From NCBI GenBank assembly GCA_934090935.1, contig CAKOKD010000011.1:1-36416 (forward strand): DNA of 36,416 nucleotides, written 5' to 3'. Under the pieces are notes generated by a model. It did not search any database and had not been told where the DNA came from. It worked only from the letters and a program-made list of their open reading frames with translations. The DNA is from an uncultured Bacilli bacterium (GTDB lineage Bacteria > Bacillota_I > Bacilli_A > RF39 > UBA660). Within the stretch, counting starts at the first letter, position 1; every line of letters begins with the position of its first letter. A program made the position numbers and the translations under genes. This document shows, piece by piece, positions 1-7,782 of the stretch.

Positions 1-31
1 ACCCCAATTGAGTATAGAACTCAACTAGGGT
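1..31. terminator. Hairpin at the left window edge
   Basis: Bases 1-13 pair with 19-31 around a 5-base loop, with one or two mismatches. It lies just outside the IS-like end sequence at 41-80. It may be the terminator of a transposase gene that ends left of the window, or it may also end the minus-strand TetR gene transcript. The structure is seen directly; the role is inferred. Confidence 0.45.
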
Positions 32-40
32 TTAAATAAA

Positions 41-80
41 TATCTTTTTATTGTCTACTTTTTATTGACAAGTTCATAAT
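41..80 (-). mobile_element. Probable IS terminal inverted repeat (left copy, reading outward)
   Basis: Read on the minus strand, this stretch begins TGAACTTGT and contains AAAAGTAGACA followed by AAAAAGAT. The same words in the same order occur on the + strand at 36340-36374. The two window ends therefore carry related sequences in inverted orientation, as expected for the right and left ends of an insertion sequence. No transposase reading frame is visible on this side because the window stops, and I cannot name the IS family. Confidence 0.5.
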
Positions 81-96
81 CAAAACACCAATCTTT

Positions 97-672
97 TTAT
101 TTTTCATAGTAATCAATATCAGGAATAAGCATTTCCAAATAATCGATAATCTCTTCTTTAGTATATTTACTGCTATTGCTAAGCCATTCCATTCCAATGT
201 TTATAACTCCACCTAAATAGAATTTGGATATAACCTCAGTTGGAACCTTTAAATTGATATCCGTCTTTTTAAAACGATTTAATATATCATCATTTACAAC
301 ACTTAAAAGAATATCCATCATAATACTGCTTCTATTATTCACCATAATCGCGGTATAAACATCTCTTTTACTATCAATATGATCTAAAAACAAACTGATC
401 AATCTAATATAATATTCACGAATACTAAAATTTTCTTTGTTTCCTTTATTTAGTTCTGAGACGAATTCTTCTTTTAAATTGCTTAAGAAATCTACAAGAA
501 GTTCATATTTATCTTCATAATGAGCATAAAATGTAGACCTATTAATCATTGCTTTAGAACATATATCTGAAACTTTTATTTCTTCAAATGTTTTTTCTTT
601 CATAAGCTCAAGCAATGTTTGATAGATTAAATTTCTAGTTTTAACAATCCTTAAATCCTCTTTTTTATCCAT
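97..672 (-). CDS. TetR/AcrR-family transcriptional regulator
   Basis: A 191-residue TetR-family repressor. The N-terminal helix-turn-helix is clear: residues about 27-55 carry the recognition pattern with INRSTFYAHYEDKYELL, where TFYxHFxxKxxLL is the family signature. The remaining helical part is the ligand and dimer domain, resembling the TetR_C_8 type common in Firmicutes. The gene is divergent from the MMPL exporter at 852, and the 180-bp space between them holds a palindrome typical of TetR operators. It therefore most likely represses the exporter and itself, with release by a hydrophobic substrate; that is inference from arrangement. A minus-strand promoter fits at 713-718 (TTGATT) and 691-696 (TATAAT) with 16 bp between. 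The start at 672 gives a full HTH domain. Confidence 0.93.
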   Translation of the reverse strand: MDKKEDLRIVKTRNLIYQTLLELMKEKTFEEIKVSDICSKAMINRSTFYAHYEDKYELLVDFLSNLKEEFVSELNKGNKENFSIREYYIRLISLFLDHIDSKRDVYTAIMVNNRSSIMMDILLSVVNDDILNRFKKTDINLKVPTEVISKFYLGGVINIGMEWLSNSSKYTKEEIIDYLEMLIPDIDYYEK

Positions 673-730
673 TTTCTTTCACCAATTTATATTATACGCA
701 GATAAACAACAAAATCAATGATAAATATAA

Positions 731-783
731 CTTTGTTGGAAATAACTATACATATTTACTATTTTGTTGGAAAACCAACAAAA
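731..783. promoter_or_regulatory. TetR-type operator: palindrome plus extra half site
   Basis: Positions 762-770 (TTTTGTTGG) and 775-783 (CCAACAAAA) form a perfect 9-bp inverted repeat around AAAA. The word TTTGTTGGAAA also occurs as a separate half site at 732-742. The elements lie between the divergent tetR-like and exporter genes, upstream of a -35-like TTGACT at 792-797. This is the expected binding site of the neighbouring TetR protein. Confidence 0.75.
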
Positions 784-851
784 ACCAATTTTTGACTATG
801 TTATTTTTAAAATCTAAGTAATAAAATATAGAGGCGAATGGAGGAAATGAT

Positions 852-3800
852 ATGGATAAAATGTCCGAATTAATTTGTAAACATAAGAAATTAATTCTAA
901 TAATATCGGGGCTTCTTTTAGTATTATCATTCATTGGTAACTACTTAACTAAAATCAACTATGATATATTAGTTTACTTACCAAAAGATATTGAAACTAT
1001 AAAGGGTCAAGATATTTTAACAGATGATTTTGATATGGGGTCATATTCAGTTGCAGTTGCCAACAACTTAAGCAGCAAAGATTTACTTGATCTCGAAGAA
1101 AAAATCAAAGATGTCGATGGAGTTAACCAAGTAATGTCAATATATGATGCAATTGGTACAGTTATTCCTATTTCTATGCTACCAAGTGAGATAACTGAAA
1201 AACTTCATAAAGACAACACTGATATGCTTTTTATTACATTTTATGGAAGTACATCAAGTGAAGAAACAATTGATGCTGTAAAAGAAATAAGAAATATCAG
1301 TGAAGAAAAGATAAAACTTGGTGGTATGAGTTCAATGGTACTTGATACTATGGAACTATCCAATAAAGAAATACTTATATATATAGTTATAGCTGTAATT
1401 CTTTGTATAGTTGTTCTTGAGTTATCACTTGACTCATATATGGTACCAATATTCTTACTATTAAATATTGGATGTGCCATAATGTATAACTTAGGAACAA
1501 ATATCTTCCTAGGAGAGATATCTTACATTACTAAAGCACTAGTTGCTGTATTGCAATTAGGTGTTACAACTGACTTCTCAATCTTCTTGTATCACTCATA
1601 CGAAAGTAAAAAGAAGATATTTAAAACTAAAGAAGAGGCAATGAAAGAAGCCATTAAAGAAACATTTACATCAGTTATAGGTTCATCACTTACAACTGTT
1701 GCTGGATTCCTAGTATTATGTACAATGAAATTAACACTTGGACGTGACTTAGGTATCGTAATGGCTAAAGGTGTAATCCTTGGAGTTATATCAGTATTAA
1801 CATTATTCCCAAGTTTATTACTTGTATTTGATTCTTTAATTGAAAAGACAAAACACAAGAGTTTAAATCTAAAATTTGAAGGATTAAATAAATTCATTAT
1901 AAAACATCATGTTGCTTTATTTATTACATTCTTAGTTGTATCTATTCCAGCATACTTAGGATATAAGAATGTAGAAGTTTACTACAAGATGGACTCATCT
2001 TTACCAGAAACTCTTGAAAGTATCAGCACTAATACAGAATTAAAAGAAAAATTCAATATTGTAAGTCCTGAGATAATTTTAGTTGACTCTAGTTTAAAAA
2101 ATGATGATGTTGCTAAAATGTTGGATGAAATAAAAAACGTAGATGGAATTGATTTTGTATTATCATTTAATGAACTTAAAGAACATGGTTTAACCGAAAA
2201 TATGTTAAGTGATGATCTTGTAAAAATGTTTAAAAATGATAAATATGAAATGGTTTTAATAAATTCTCTTTATGAAGTCGCTAGTGATGAACTTAATAAT
2301 CAAGTAGATGTTATAAATGGAATTGTAAAAAAATATGATGATAAAATAATAGTTGCTGGTGAAGGCCCACTTATGAAAGACTTGATTAAAATAAGTGACA
2401 CAGATTTCAACAATGTTAATTCATCATCAATTATATGTATTTTATTAATTCTATTCATTGTACTTAAGAGTTTCAGTTTACCAATACTTCTAATATGTGC
2501 AATAGAATCAGCAATATTTATAAATATGTCAATATCATATTTTGGAGGTGTTGTGTTACCATTTGTTGCTCCAATAGTTTTAGGTACAATTCAATTAGGT
2601 GCAACAATCGATTATGCAATTCTTTTAACTTCAACTTATCTTAAATTAAGACGTGAGGGAGTTGAAAAGAAAGAAGCAGCTCTTGAAACTCTAAACTATA
2701 ATGGTAGATCAATATTAGTAAGTGGCTTATGCTTCTTTGCTGCAACATTTGGAGTAGGTGTTTATTCTCAACTAGAAATGGTTGGAAGTTTATGTACTCT
2801 TATTTCAAGAGGAGCAATTGTTAGTATGATAGTTGTTATAACTATTTTACCTTCAATACTTCTAATATTTGATTCATTAATAATGAAAACTACGAAAGGA
2901 TGTAATAATATGAAAAAAAATAATAAAAAGGTAATTGCTTCAGTATGTGCTTTATCGTTTATGTTATTAAGTGTTCCAACAAATACTTATGCTTTATCAA
3001 GAATCGAAACGGTTTATGGTAAATTAGATTCTAATGGTAATTATTCATCAGTACTTGTAAATGAACATTTAAAAAATGATACTTCTCTTAAAACTATTGA
3101 TGATTATACTGAATTAAGTGAAATATTAAATATTAATGGAAATGAAACATTAAATGTAAATGGTAATAAATTAACTGTTGAAGCTAATGGAAAAGACATT
3201 TATTATCAAGGAGTTTATAAAAAAAACTTACCAATTAATATGGAAATAACTTATAAATTAAATGGTAAAAAAATGTCAGTTGATGATATGTTAGGTAAAA
3301 GTGGTAAGGTAGAAATATCTATAAAATATAAAAACACAGATAAACATATCGTTAAAGTAAATGGCAAAAATGAATCTTTATATACACCATTTGTTGTAAC
3401 TTTTGGAACTATTATAAATGATGGAACAAACATTGAAGTAGAAAATGGAAAAGTAATCAGTAATGGTAGCAAAAATATTGTAGGTGCAATCGCTACTCCA
3501 GGATTATATGAAAGTTTAGATTTAAGCTCTTTAAAAAATACTGATACAATAAAGATTACTTATGAAACAACATGTTTTGAATTAAGTTCAATGTATTCTG
3601 TAATAACTCCAAAATTAGTTGATTCAAGCGACTTAAAAATATTTGATAAATTGGATACTTTATATGAAAAATCTAATGAATTAAAATCTAATATGGATCT
3701 AATTGATACAAATACAAAGAAAATTAAAGAGGGATCTAGTAAGATAAAAAATGCTTTATCAAGTTCAATGAAAGCAAGTTCAACTTCAACTTTAACTGAT

Positions 3801-4610
3801 GAACAATTAAGTATGATTACTTCTCAAGCAAAAGGTTTAGTTTCTTCATCATTTACTGAAGAATATAAAAATAATATAGCAGCTTCTGCTTGGAGGGAAG
3901 TTGAATCAAGTCTTGATCCAAACGATCAATATGTTGTAGGAAAAGTTACTGAATATTCAACAAACATAATGAAGACTTATCTAGAAAGCATTGGAGAAAT
4001 CCAAGAATATGGACGTTGTAGTGCTCTAGGAGCTTCTGCATATACAGATCCAGCATGTATTACATTATTTACAAAAATTAAACCAATGCAAGATGCTTTA
4101 CAAGTTAACAATGCTGCTTTAGCTTCAAGTGTTTCATCATATGTGGCTGAAAATGTTTCTAAATCTGTTGCTGTAAAAGTTGCTCAAGAAAGTGCTCTAA
4201 AAACAACTGAAACTTTAGCACCAACACTTGCAAGCAATGTTGCTGATCAAGTAAAAGATGCATCTATTGAATCATTAAAAACTTTATATGCTGGAATCTC
4301 TACATTAGATTCAGGAATTTCTGAATTATCTGCTGGTATTTCAAAATATAATGAAGAAGGAATTTCTAAGATTACTAACATAATTGGTGGAGATGTAAAA
4401 ACAACAACTAACAAAGTAAAAAGTATCGTTAAACTCGGAGAAAATTATAAATCAGTAAACTCTAAATCATTAAATTCAAATGATGAAACAAGAATGATTT
4501 TAGTAGTAGATGGTAAAAAATACGAAGCTCCAAAACAAAATACACAAAAGACAACTAAAAAAGTATCATTCTTCCAAAGAATAAAAAACTTGTTTAAAAA
4601 GAAGTGTTAA
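852..4610 (+). CDS. MMPL/RND-family exporter fused to a secreted C-terminal domain
   Basis: A 1252-residue protein. Residues about 1-680 are a two-fold repeated MMPL/RND transporter: an N-terminal membrane helix (about 14-32), an extracellular loop, then a helix bundle with the signature GVTTDFSIFLYHSYES, and the same plan again with GATIDYAILLTSTYLKLRREG. Residues from 687 on look like a second protein: MKKNNKK followed by a hydrophobic stretch and a likely cleavage region near TYA, then about 540 residues rich in Ser/Thr/Asn/Lys with predicted helical parts. The junction carries an in-frame ATG at 2910 preceded by AAAGGA at 2895-2900, a usable ribosome binding site, so the second half may also be made separately. 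Start ATG 852 has GGAGG at 840-844. It likely exports lipids or amphiphiles under TetR control; the substrate is unknown. Confidence 0.85.
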   Translation: MDKMSELICKHKKLILIISGLLLVLSFIGNYLTKINYDILVYLPKDIETIKGQDILTDDFDMGSYSVAVANNLSSKDLLDLEEKIKDVDGVNQVMSIYDAIGTVIPISMLPSEITEKLHKDNTDMLFITFYGSTSSEETIDAVKEIRNISEEKIKLGGMSSMVLDTMELSNKEILIYIVIAVILCIVVLELSLDSYMVPIFLLLNIGCAIMYNLGTNIFLGEISYITKALVAVLQLGVTTDFSIFLYHSYESKKKIFKTKEEAMKEAIKETFTSVIGSSLTTVAGFLVLCTMKLTLGRDLGIVMAKGVILGVISVLTLFPSLLLVFDSLIEKTKHKSLNLKFEGLNKFIIKHHVALFITFLVVSIPAYLGYKNVEVYYKMDSSLPETLESISTNTELKEKFNIVSPEIILVDSSLKNDDVAKMLDEIKNVDGIDFVLSFNELKEHGLTENMLSDDLVKMFKNDKYEMVLINSLYEVASDELNNQVDVINGIVKKYDDKIIVAGEGPLMKDLIKISDTDFNNVNSSSIICILLILFIVLKSFSLPILLICAIESAIFINMSISYFGGVVLPFVAPIVLGTIQLGATIDYAILLTSTYLKLRREGVEKKEAALETLNYNGRSILVSGLCFFAATFGVGVYSQLEMVGSLCTLISRGAIVSMIVVITILPSILLIFDSLIMKTTKGCNNMKKNNKKVIASVCALSFMLLSVPTNTYALSRIETVYGKLDSNGNYSSVLVNEHLKNDTSLKTIDDYTELSEILNINGNETLNVNGNKLTVEANGKDIYYQGVYKKNLPINMEITYKLNGKKMSVDDMLGKSGKVEISIKYKNTDKHIVKVNGKNESLYTPFVVTFGTIINDGTNIEVENGKVISNGSKNIVGAIATPGLYESLDLSSLKNTDTIKITYETTCFELSSMYSVITPKLVDSSDLKIFDKLDTLYEKSNELKSNMDLIDTNTKKIKEGSSKIKNALSSSMKASSTSTLTDEQLSMITSQAKGLVSSSFTEEYKNNIAASAWREVESSLDPNDQYVVGKVTEYSTNIMKTYLESIGEIQEYGRCSALGASAYTDPACITLFTKIKPMQDALQVNNAALASSVSSYVAENVSKSVAVKVAQESALKTTETLAPTLASNVADQVKDASIESLKTLYAGISTLDSGISELSAGISKYNEEGISKITNIIGGDVKTTTNKVKSIVKLGENYKSVNSKSLNSNDETRMILVVDGKKYEAPKQNTQKTTKKVSFFQRIKNLFKKKC
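2895..2912 (+). promoter_or_regulatory. Internal ribosome binding site and start inside the MMPL fusion gene
   Basis: AAAGGA at 2895-2900 lies 9 bases before an in-frame ATG at 2910. The codons that follow encode a classical signal peptide (Lys/Asn-rich start, hydrophobic core, then a polar region). This could give a separate secreted product of about 566 residues from the 3' half of the gene. Confidence 0.45.
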
Positions 4611-4627
4611 AAAAACACTTCTTTTTT
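4596..4627 (+). terminator. Rho-independent terminator after the MMPL gene
   Basis: A 13-bp perfect stem pairs 4596-4608 with 4614-4626 around AAAAA and ends in a T run. The left arm overlaps the last codons and stop codon of the exporter gene. Confidence 0.85.
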
Positions 4628-4629
4628 AA

Positions 4630-4641
4630 TATAATTTAGTA
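4630..4641 (+). promoter_or_regulatory. -10 box of a leaderless promoter
   Basis: TATAAT at 4630-4635 sits 5 bases before the ATG at 4641. There is no room for a leader with a Shine-Dalgarno site. The -35 region falls in the preceding terminator and is poor. Confidence 0.5.
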
Positions 4642-4994
4642 TGAATGAAGAAATAAATAGATTAAATTTTGAAAATTTTATTTGGATTGTATTTGCATAT
4701 CTTTGTCTTTTAAATATAAGAGGAGATAACTTAGAAATAGAATCAATTGAAGAAAATAATGATTCTTTTCATAATGAAGCAAATAAAGTTTTTGAATTCA
4801 CTTTATCGATTACATTCTTAATCTATATTTATTTTTTCTTAAGAAATTATCGAGCTTTAAAAAAAGCTCCAAAAAGTAAAAAAAGATTATATGAAATTAA
4901 AACTTTAGGAAGCTTACTTTTAATAGCAGGCATTATATGTTTAATCTATTTTCAAAGACAAGACACATCATTTGAAGGTTCACCAGCTTTATGA
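4641..4994 (+). CDS. Small membrane protein of unknown function, probably leaderless
   Basis: A 117-residue protein I do not recognise. It has a hydrophobic N-terminal segment (about residues 13-25), an acidic loop with several Glu/Asp/Asn, a membrane helix near 52-67, a Lys-rich loop and a third helix near 90-104. A perfect -10 box TATAAT lies at 4630-4635, so transcription would begin at about 4641, on the start codon itself. No Shine-Dalgarno sequence precedes the ATG. It follows directly on the exporter's terminator and is 21 bases upstream of the transglutaminase-like gene, so the two are probably co-transcribed. Alternative internal starts were not convincing. Confidence 0.6.
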   Translation: MNEEINRLNFENFIWIVFAYLCLLNIRGDNLEIESIEENNDSFHNEANKVFEFTLSITFLIYIYFFLRNYRALKKAPKSKKRLYEIKTLGSLLLIAGIICLIYFQRQDTSFEGSPAL

Positions 4995-5015
4995 TATTAT
5001 TATAAAGGTGATAAG

Positions 5016-5522
5016 ATGACGGATAATGAAATAAAAAATAAAATGAAAGAGATAACTTATGGATGGGTTGATGTAAATGGGAATAAGCATAAAGATGTTG
5101 ATGCTTCTTATGCAACCCTTTATCGTTTGCAAGGTCCAGAATCTTTGCTTACTTCTAGATGTGGTGTTTGTTGGGATCAAGTTGAACTTGAAAGATATTA
5201 TTTTTCTCTTTCTAACTATGAATTTAAAACTTATATAATCGTTTATTTTAAAGATGATACATATCCATCACATACTTTTTTAATATATAAAAAAGAAAAC
5301 AAGTATTGTTGGATAGAAAATGCTTATCAAAAATATATTGGAATACATGAATATTCAAGTTTAAACGAAGCTTTAACTGATGTTAAAGAAAAATTCATTT
5401 TAGATATTAAAGCTCCATTTGATCCGGACTATTTAAGAATTTATGAATATGAAAAGCCCAATTATGATATTACTCCAGATGAATTTTATAAAGAAACCAC
5501 TCAAAACATGCTTTCCATTTAG
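5016..5522 (+). CDS. Transglutaminase-like (papain-fold) protein
   Basis: A 168-residue cytoplasmic protein. It shows a Cys-His-acidic arrangement of a transglutaminase-like fold: C49 and C52 in SRCGVCWDQ at the start of a helix, H86 in YPSHTFLIY on the next strand, and E101/N102 in WIENA on the following one. No signal peptide or membrane segment is seen. Start ATG 5016 is preceded by AAGGTGAT. It follows a small membrane protein gene and precedes HD and HAD hydrolase genes. Substrate is unknown; such stand-alone proteins in Firmicutes may be thiol peptidases or acyltransferases. A second protein with the same catalytic logic but unrelated flanks is encoded at 22863. Confidence 0.7.
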   Translation: MTDNEIKNKMKEITYGWVDVNGNKHKDVDASYATLYRLQGPESLLTSRCGVCWDQVELERYYFSLSNYEFKTYIIVYFKDDTYPSHTFLIYKKENKYCWIENAYQKYIGIHEYSSLNEALTDVKEKFILDIKAPFDPDYLRIYEYEKPNYDITPDEFYKETTQNMLSI

Positions 5523-5529
5523 TTTTTTC

Positions 5530-5559
5530 TTGTTAAAATTATGCTTTTGATGTTATAAT
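5530..5559 (+). promoter_or_regulatory. Promoter for the HD-domain gene
   Basis: TTGTTA at 5530-5535 and TATAAT at 5554-5559, 18 bp apart, lie directly before the ribosome binding site of the 5583 gene. Confidence 0.55.
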
Positions 5560-5582
5560 ACAAACCTACGGAGATGAAAAGG

Positions 5583-7085
5583 ATGAAACAACTAAATGTA
5601 TTAAAATTTTATATGGCAGTAAATAAATTAAAAAAAACTAAAAAAGGAGAACATAGTAAAGCTGATTCTATTTTTGGAAGCAGTATTTTAGCTGCTGCTT
5701 TTGCATCAGAATTTAACACTACTAACGATTTAGGACGTATTATAAAAATGGAGTTATTATATGAACTATCCTATATTCCAGATTTTTTTTATGATATAAA
5801 GGATATGAGACTAGCAAGTGAAATGAAAGAGATTATAATGGAGTTTAACTCTTGTAAATCCCCAACTGCAATGCTTGCACATGAATATAAATCACTAGAT
5901 AACATACTTTCTTCAATCGCGGATAAAAGTGGAAACATCAATGAATTTCTAGAGCTTTCACTTAAAACTATGAATGTTCAAAACGACCGAGCTAAATATA
6001 TCAATATATTAAAATTCTATTATTATAATCATATATTGAAATTGAAAACTAGAACAGGTTGGTTAAACTGGAATGTTGAAAGCAAGAATGAAAGAATTGA
6101 AACGGATTCTGATCACACAATAGGTGCAATTGGACTAGCATATGCTTTTGAAAGCGAATATGATTATTGTTTTGATATAAATGAAGTATTAAGCACTTTA
6201 TTGGTTCATGAAATAGGTGAAGCAATCATCGGAGACATAACTCCATTTGATAATATTCCAAAAGAAGAAAAACAAGAAAAAGAGTATCGAGCTATGAAAG
6301 TTGTACTAGGTCCTTTATCAAAAAGTAAAGAATTGTATCAAAATTTATTAGATTTTGATTCATTAAAAAATCCTGTCGATAGATTTGCTCATTATTGTGA
6401 CAAGCTTGATACGGATATTCAATCAAAGATATATCAAGAAAAGGGATTTTATCACTCTCTTGATAAACAAGAAAACAATGTAACGATGAATTCTGAAAGA
6501 GTTCAAAAAATGATATCTGATGGTATAGCTGCCACTCCATTTGACGTTTGGTTCTTCTATGATTTACCGATTTATACAGATGAATCTATGCCAGAATTTG
6601 CAAGCACTTTAAAATTTGTAAGAGAAAATGAACTTCTAAAATTAAATAGTTATGTAGCTAGCGAAGTTACAGATAACCCATTTTATAAAAGTGTTTTATC
6701 TGAACTAAGTTATGAGATAAATAAACTAAAGAAAACGGATGCTGTAGAAGCAATTTTACTTACTAGAAACAATAATTCTATAAATTTAAAAGTTTTATAC
6801 AATGAACCTGTATTCAACAAATCCACTAAAATAGATTTAAGTGAATATTTCATTTTTCAAGACTTAAAAGGTATGAGTGTTACTTTAGTAAGTGGAATGA
6901 TTAATACACATCATAGAGAAATTCATAATTCTAAGGATATTGAATCGATTTTAAATGCAACCGTTGTGTTTGATAGAAATGGATATATTGAAGAATTAAA
7001 GAAACAAGCAATGAAGCATTTTGAAGAACATAAAAAATTTGAAGAATGTTCTTTAAATTTAAAAAAGATAAACAATGAAGAATAA
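5583..7085 (+). CDS. HD-domain phosphohydrolase (YfbR/HDDC2-like nucleotidase) with extra domains
   Basis: A 500-residue protein. The central part (about residues 155-270) is an HD_3-type domain like YfbR/HDDC2 5'-deoxynucleotidases: TGWLNW, then RIETDSDHTIGAIG with the first His, then LVHEIGEAIIGDITPFD with the HE/HD-like metal ligands, and a downstream FAHYCDKLDTDIQ. The N-terminal 150 residues are helical and may be a decayed second HD domain. The C-terminal 130 residues are mixed alpha/beta and unassigned. The start ATG 5583 is preferred over ATG 5574 because GGAG at 5570-5573 directly abuts 5574 but lies 9 bases before 5583. Together with the HAD nucleotidase next door it suggests deoxynucleotide pool control. 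A role in phage defence by nucleotide depletion is only a possibility. Confidence 0.75.
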   Translation: MKQLNVLKFYMAVNKLKKTKKGEHSKADSIFGSSILAAAFASEFNTTNDLGRIIKMELLYELSYIPDFFYDIKDMRLASEMKEIIMEFNSCKSPTAMLAHEYKSLDNILSSIADKSGNINEFLELSLKTMNVQNDRAKYINILKFYYYNHILKLKTRTGWLNWNVESKNERIETDSDHTIGAIGLAYAFESEYDYCFDINEVLSTLLVHEIGEAIIGDITPFDNIPKEEKQEKEYRAMKVVLGPLSKSKELYQNLLDFDSLKNPVDRFAHYCDKLDTDIQSKIYQEKGFYHSLDKQENNVTMNSERVQKMISDGIAATPFDVWFFYDLPIYTDESMPEFASTLKFVRENELLKLNSYVASEVTDNPFYKSVLSELSYEINKLKKTDAVEAILLTRNNNSINLKVLYNEPVFNKSTKIDLSEYFIFQDLKGMSVTLVSGMINTHHREIHNSKDIESILNATVVFDRNGYIEELKKQAMKHFEEHKKFEECSLNLKKINNEE

Positions 7086-7106
7086 GGTTTTATAGCCTTA
7101 TTTTTT
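7081..7106 (+). terminator. Rho-independent terminator after the HD gene
   Basis: AATAAGG at 7081-7087 pairs with CCTTATT at 7096-7102, followed by a T run. Confidence 0.8.
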
Positions 7107-7130
7107 ATATGATAAAACATAAAAAAATGT

Positions 7131-7136
7131 TATAAT
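7131..7136 (+). promoter_or_regulatory. -10 box for the 7156 operon
   Basis: TATAAT at 7131-7136, between the terminator and the AGAGGTG ribosome binding site of the 7156 gene. The -35 region is weak. This promoter may drive the whole set up to the terminator at 12804. Confidence 0.5.
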
Positions 7137-7155
7137 TTTCATATAGAGGTGTGAA

Positions 7156-7782
7156 ATGAAAGAAAAAATATTATTGGATGTTGATGAAGTTTTATGTTTC
7201 TCTGGACATCTAGAACTTGTAAATGAATTTTTAAATGCAAATTACACGATAGATGATTTTACAGACTATTACATAGATGAAGCAGCAATACCAAAGGATA
7301 GAATGGATGAATTCAAGGAATTTATAAGCGCAAGAGATCAATATGAATGGCCTACATTTTTGCCATATGCAATTGAGGCAATAAAAAATTTAAGCCAATA
7401 TTATGATATATATCCATTAAGTGATTGCCGTGACAGTCTAGTTTTAAAAAACTCGGGAAGAATTTTTAAAGGAAAATTTGAACTATTATATGATGTGTTT
7501 AGCCAAGAAGAAATCCCTTCTAAAAACTATATTTTTACTGGTTCTAAAGACTTATTCAAAGGGGATATCCAAATAGATGATTTATTAAGCAATCTTCAAG
7601 CAACTGACGTACCTGTAAAAATACTTTTTCCATCATACCATAATAAAAATATAAGCGAAGAAACTTTAGCTGAAAACAATATTATTCTACCAACAAGAGA
7701 TTGGAAAAATGGTTGGATAGAAGTTGAAAAAATTCTTTTAAAAAGAGTAGAAAGTAGGAAAAACACCCATGAAAAAGTATAG
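7156..7782 (+). CDS. HAD-family 5'-(deoxy)nucleotidase-like phosphatase
   Basis: A 208-residue HAD-fold hydrolase of the 5'(3')-deoxyribonucleotidase type (NT5C). Motif I is LLDVDEVLC at residues 6-14, with the nucleophile Asp and the second Asp two residues on. Motif II is the Ser in YPLSDCRDS. Motif IV is the double Asp in GDIQIDDLLSNL. A cap region lies between motifs I and II. It probably removes phosphate from nucleoside monophosphates in the cytoplasm. The start has AGAGGTG upstream. The 3' end overlaps the next gene by 14 bases, which couples it to the LRR/radical SAM operon, although its function fits better with the HD protein before it. Confidence 0.78.
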   Translation: MKEKILLDVDEVLCFSGHLELVNEFLNANYTIDDFTDYYIDEAAIPKDRMDEFKEFISARDQYEWPTFLPYAIEAIKNLSQYYDIYPLSDCRDSLVLKNSGRIFKGKFELLYDVFSQEEIPSKNYIFTGSKDLFKGDIQIDDLLSNLQATDVPVKILFPSYHNKNISEETLAENNIILPTRDWKNGWIEVEKILLKRVESRKNTHEKV

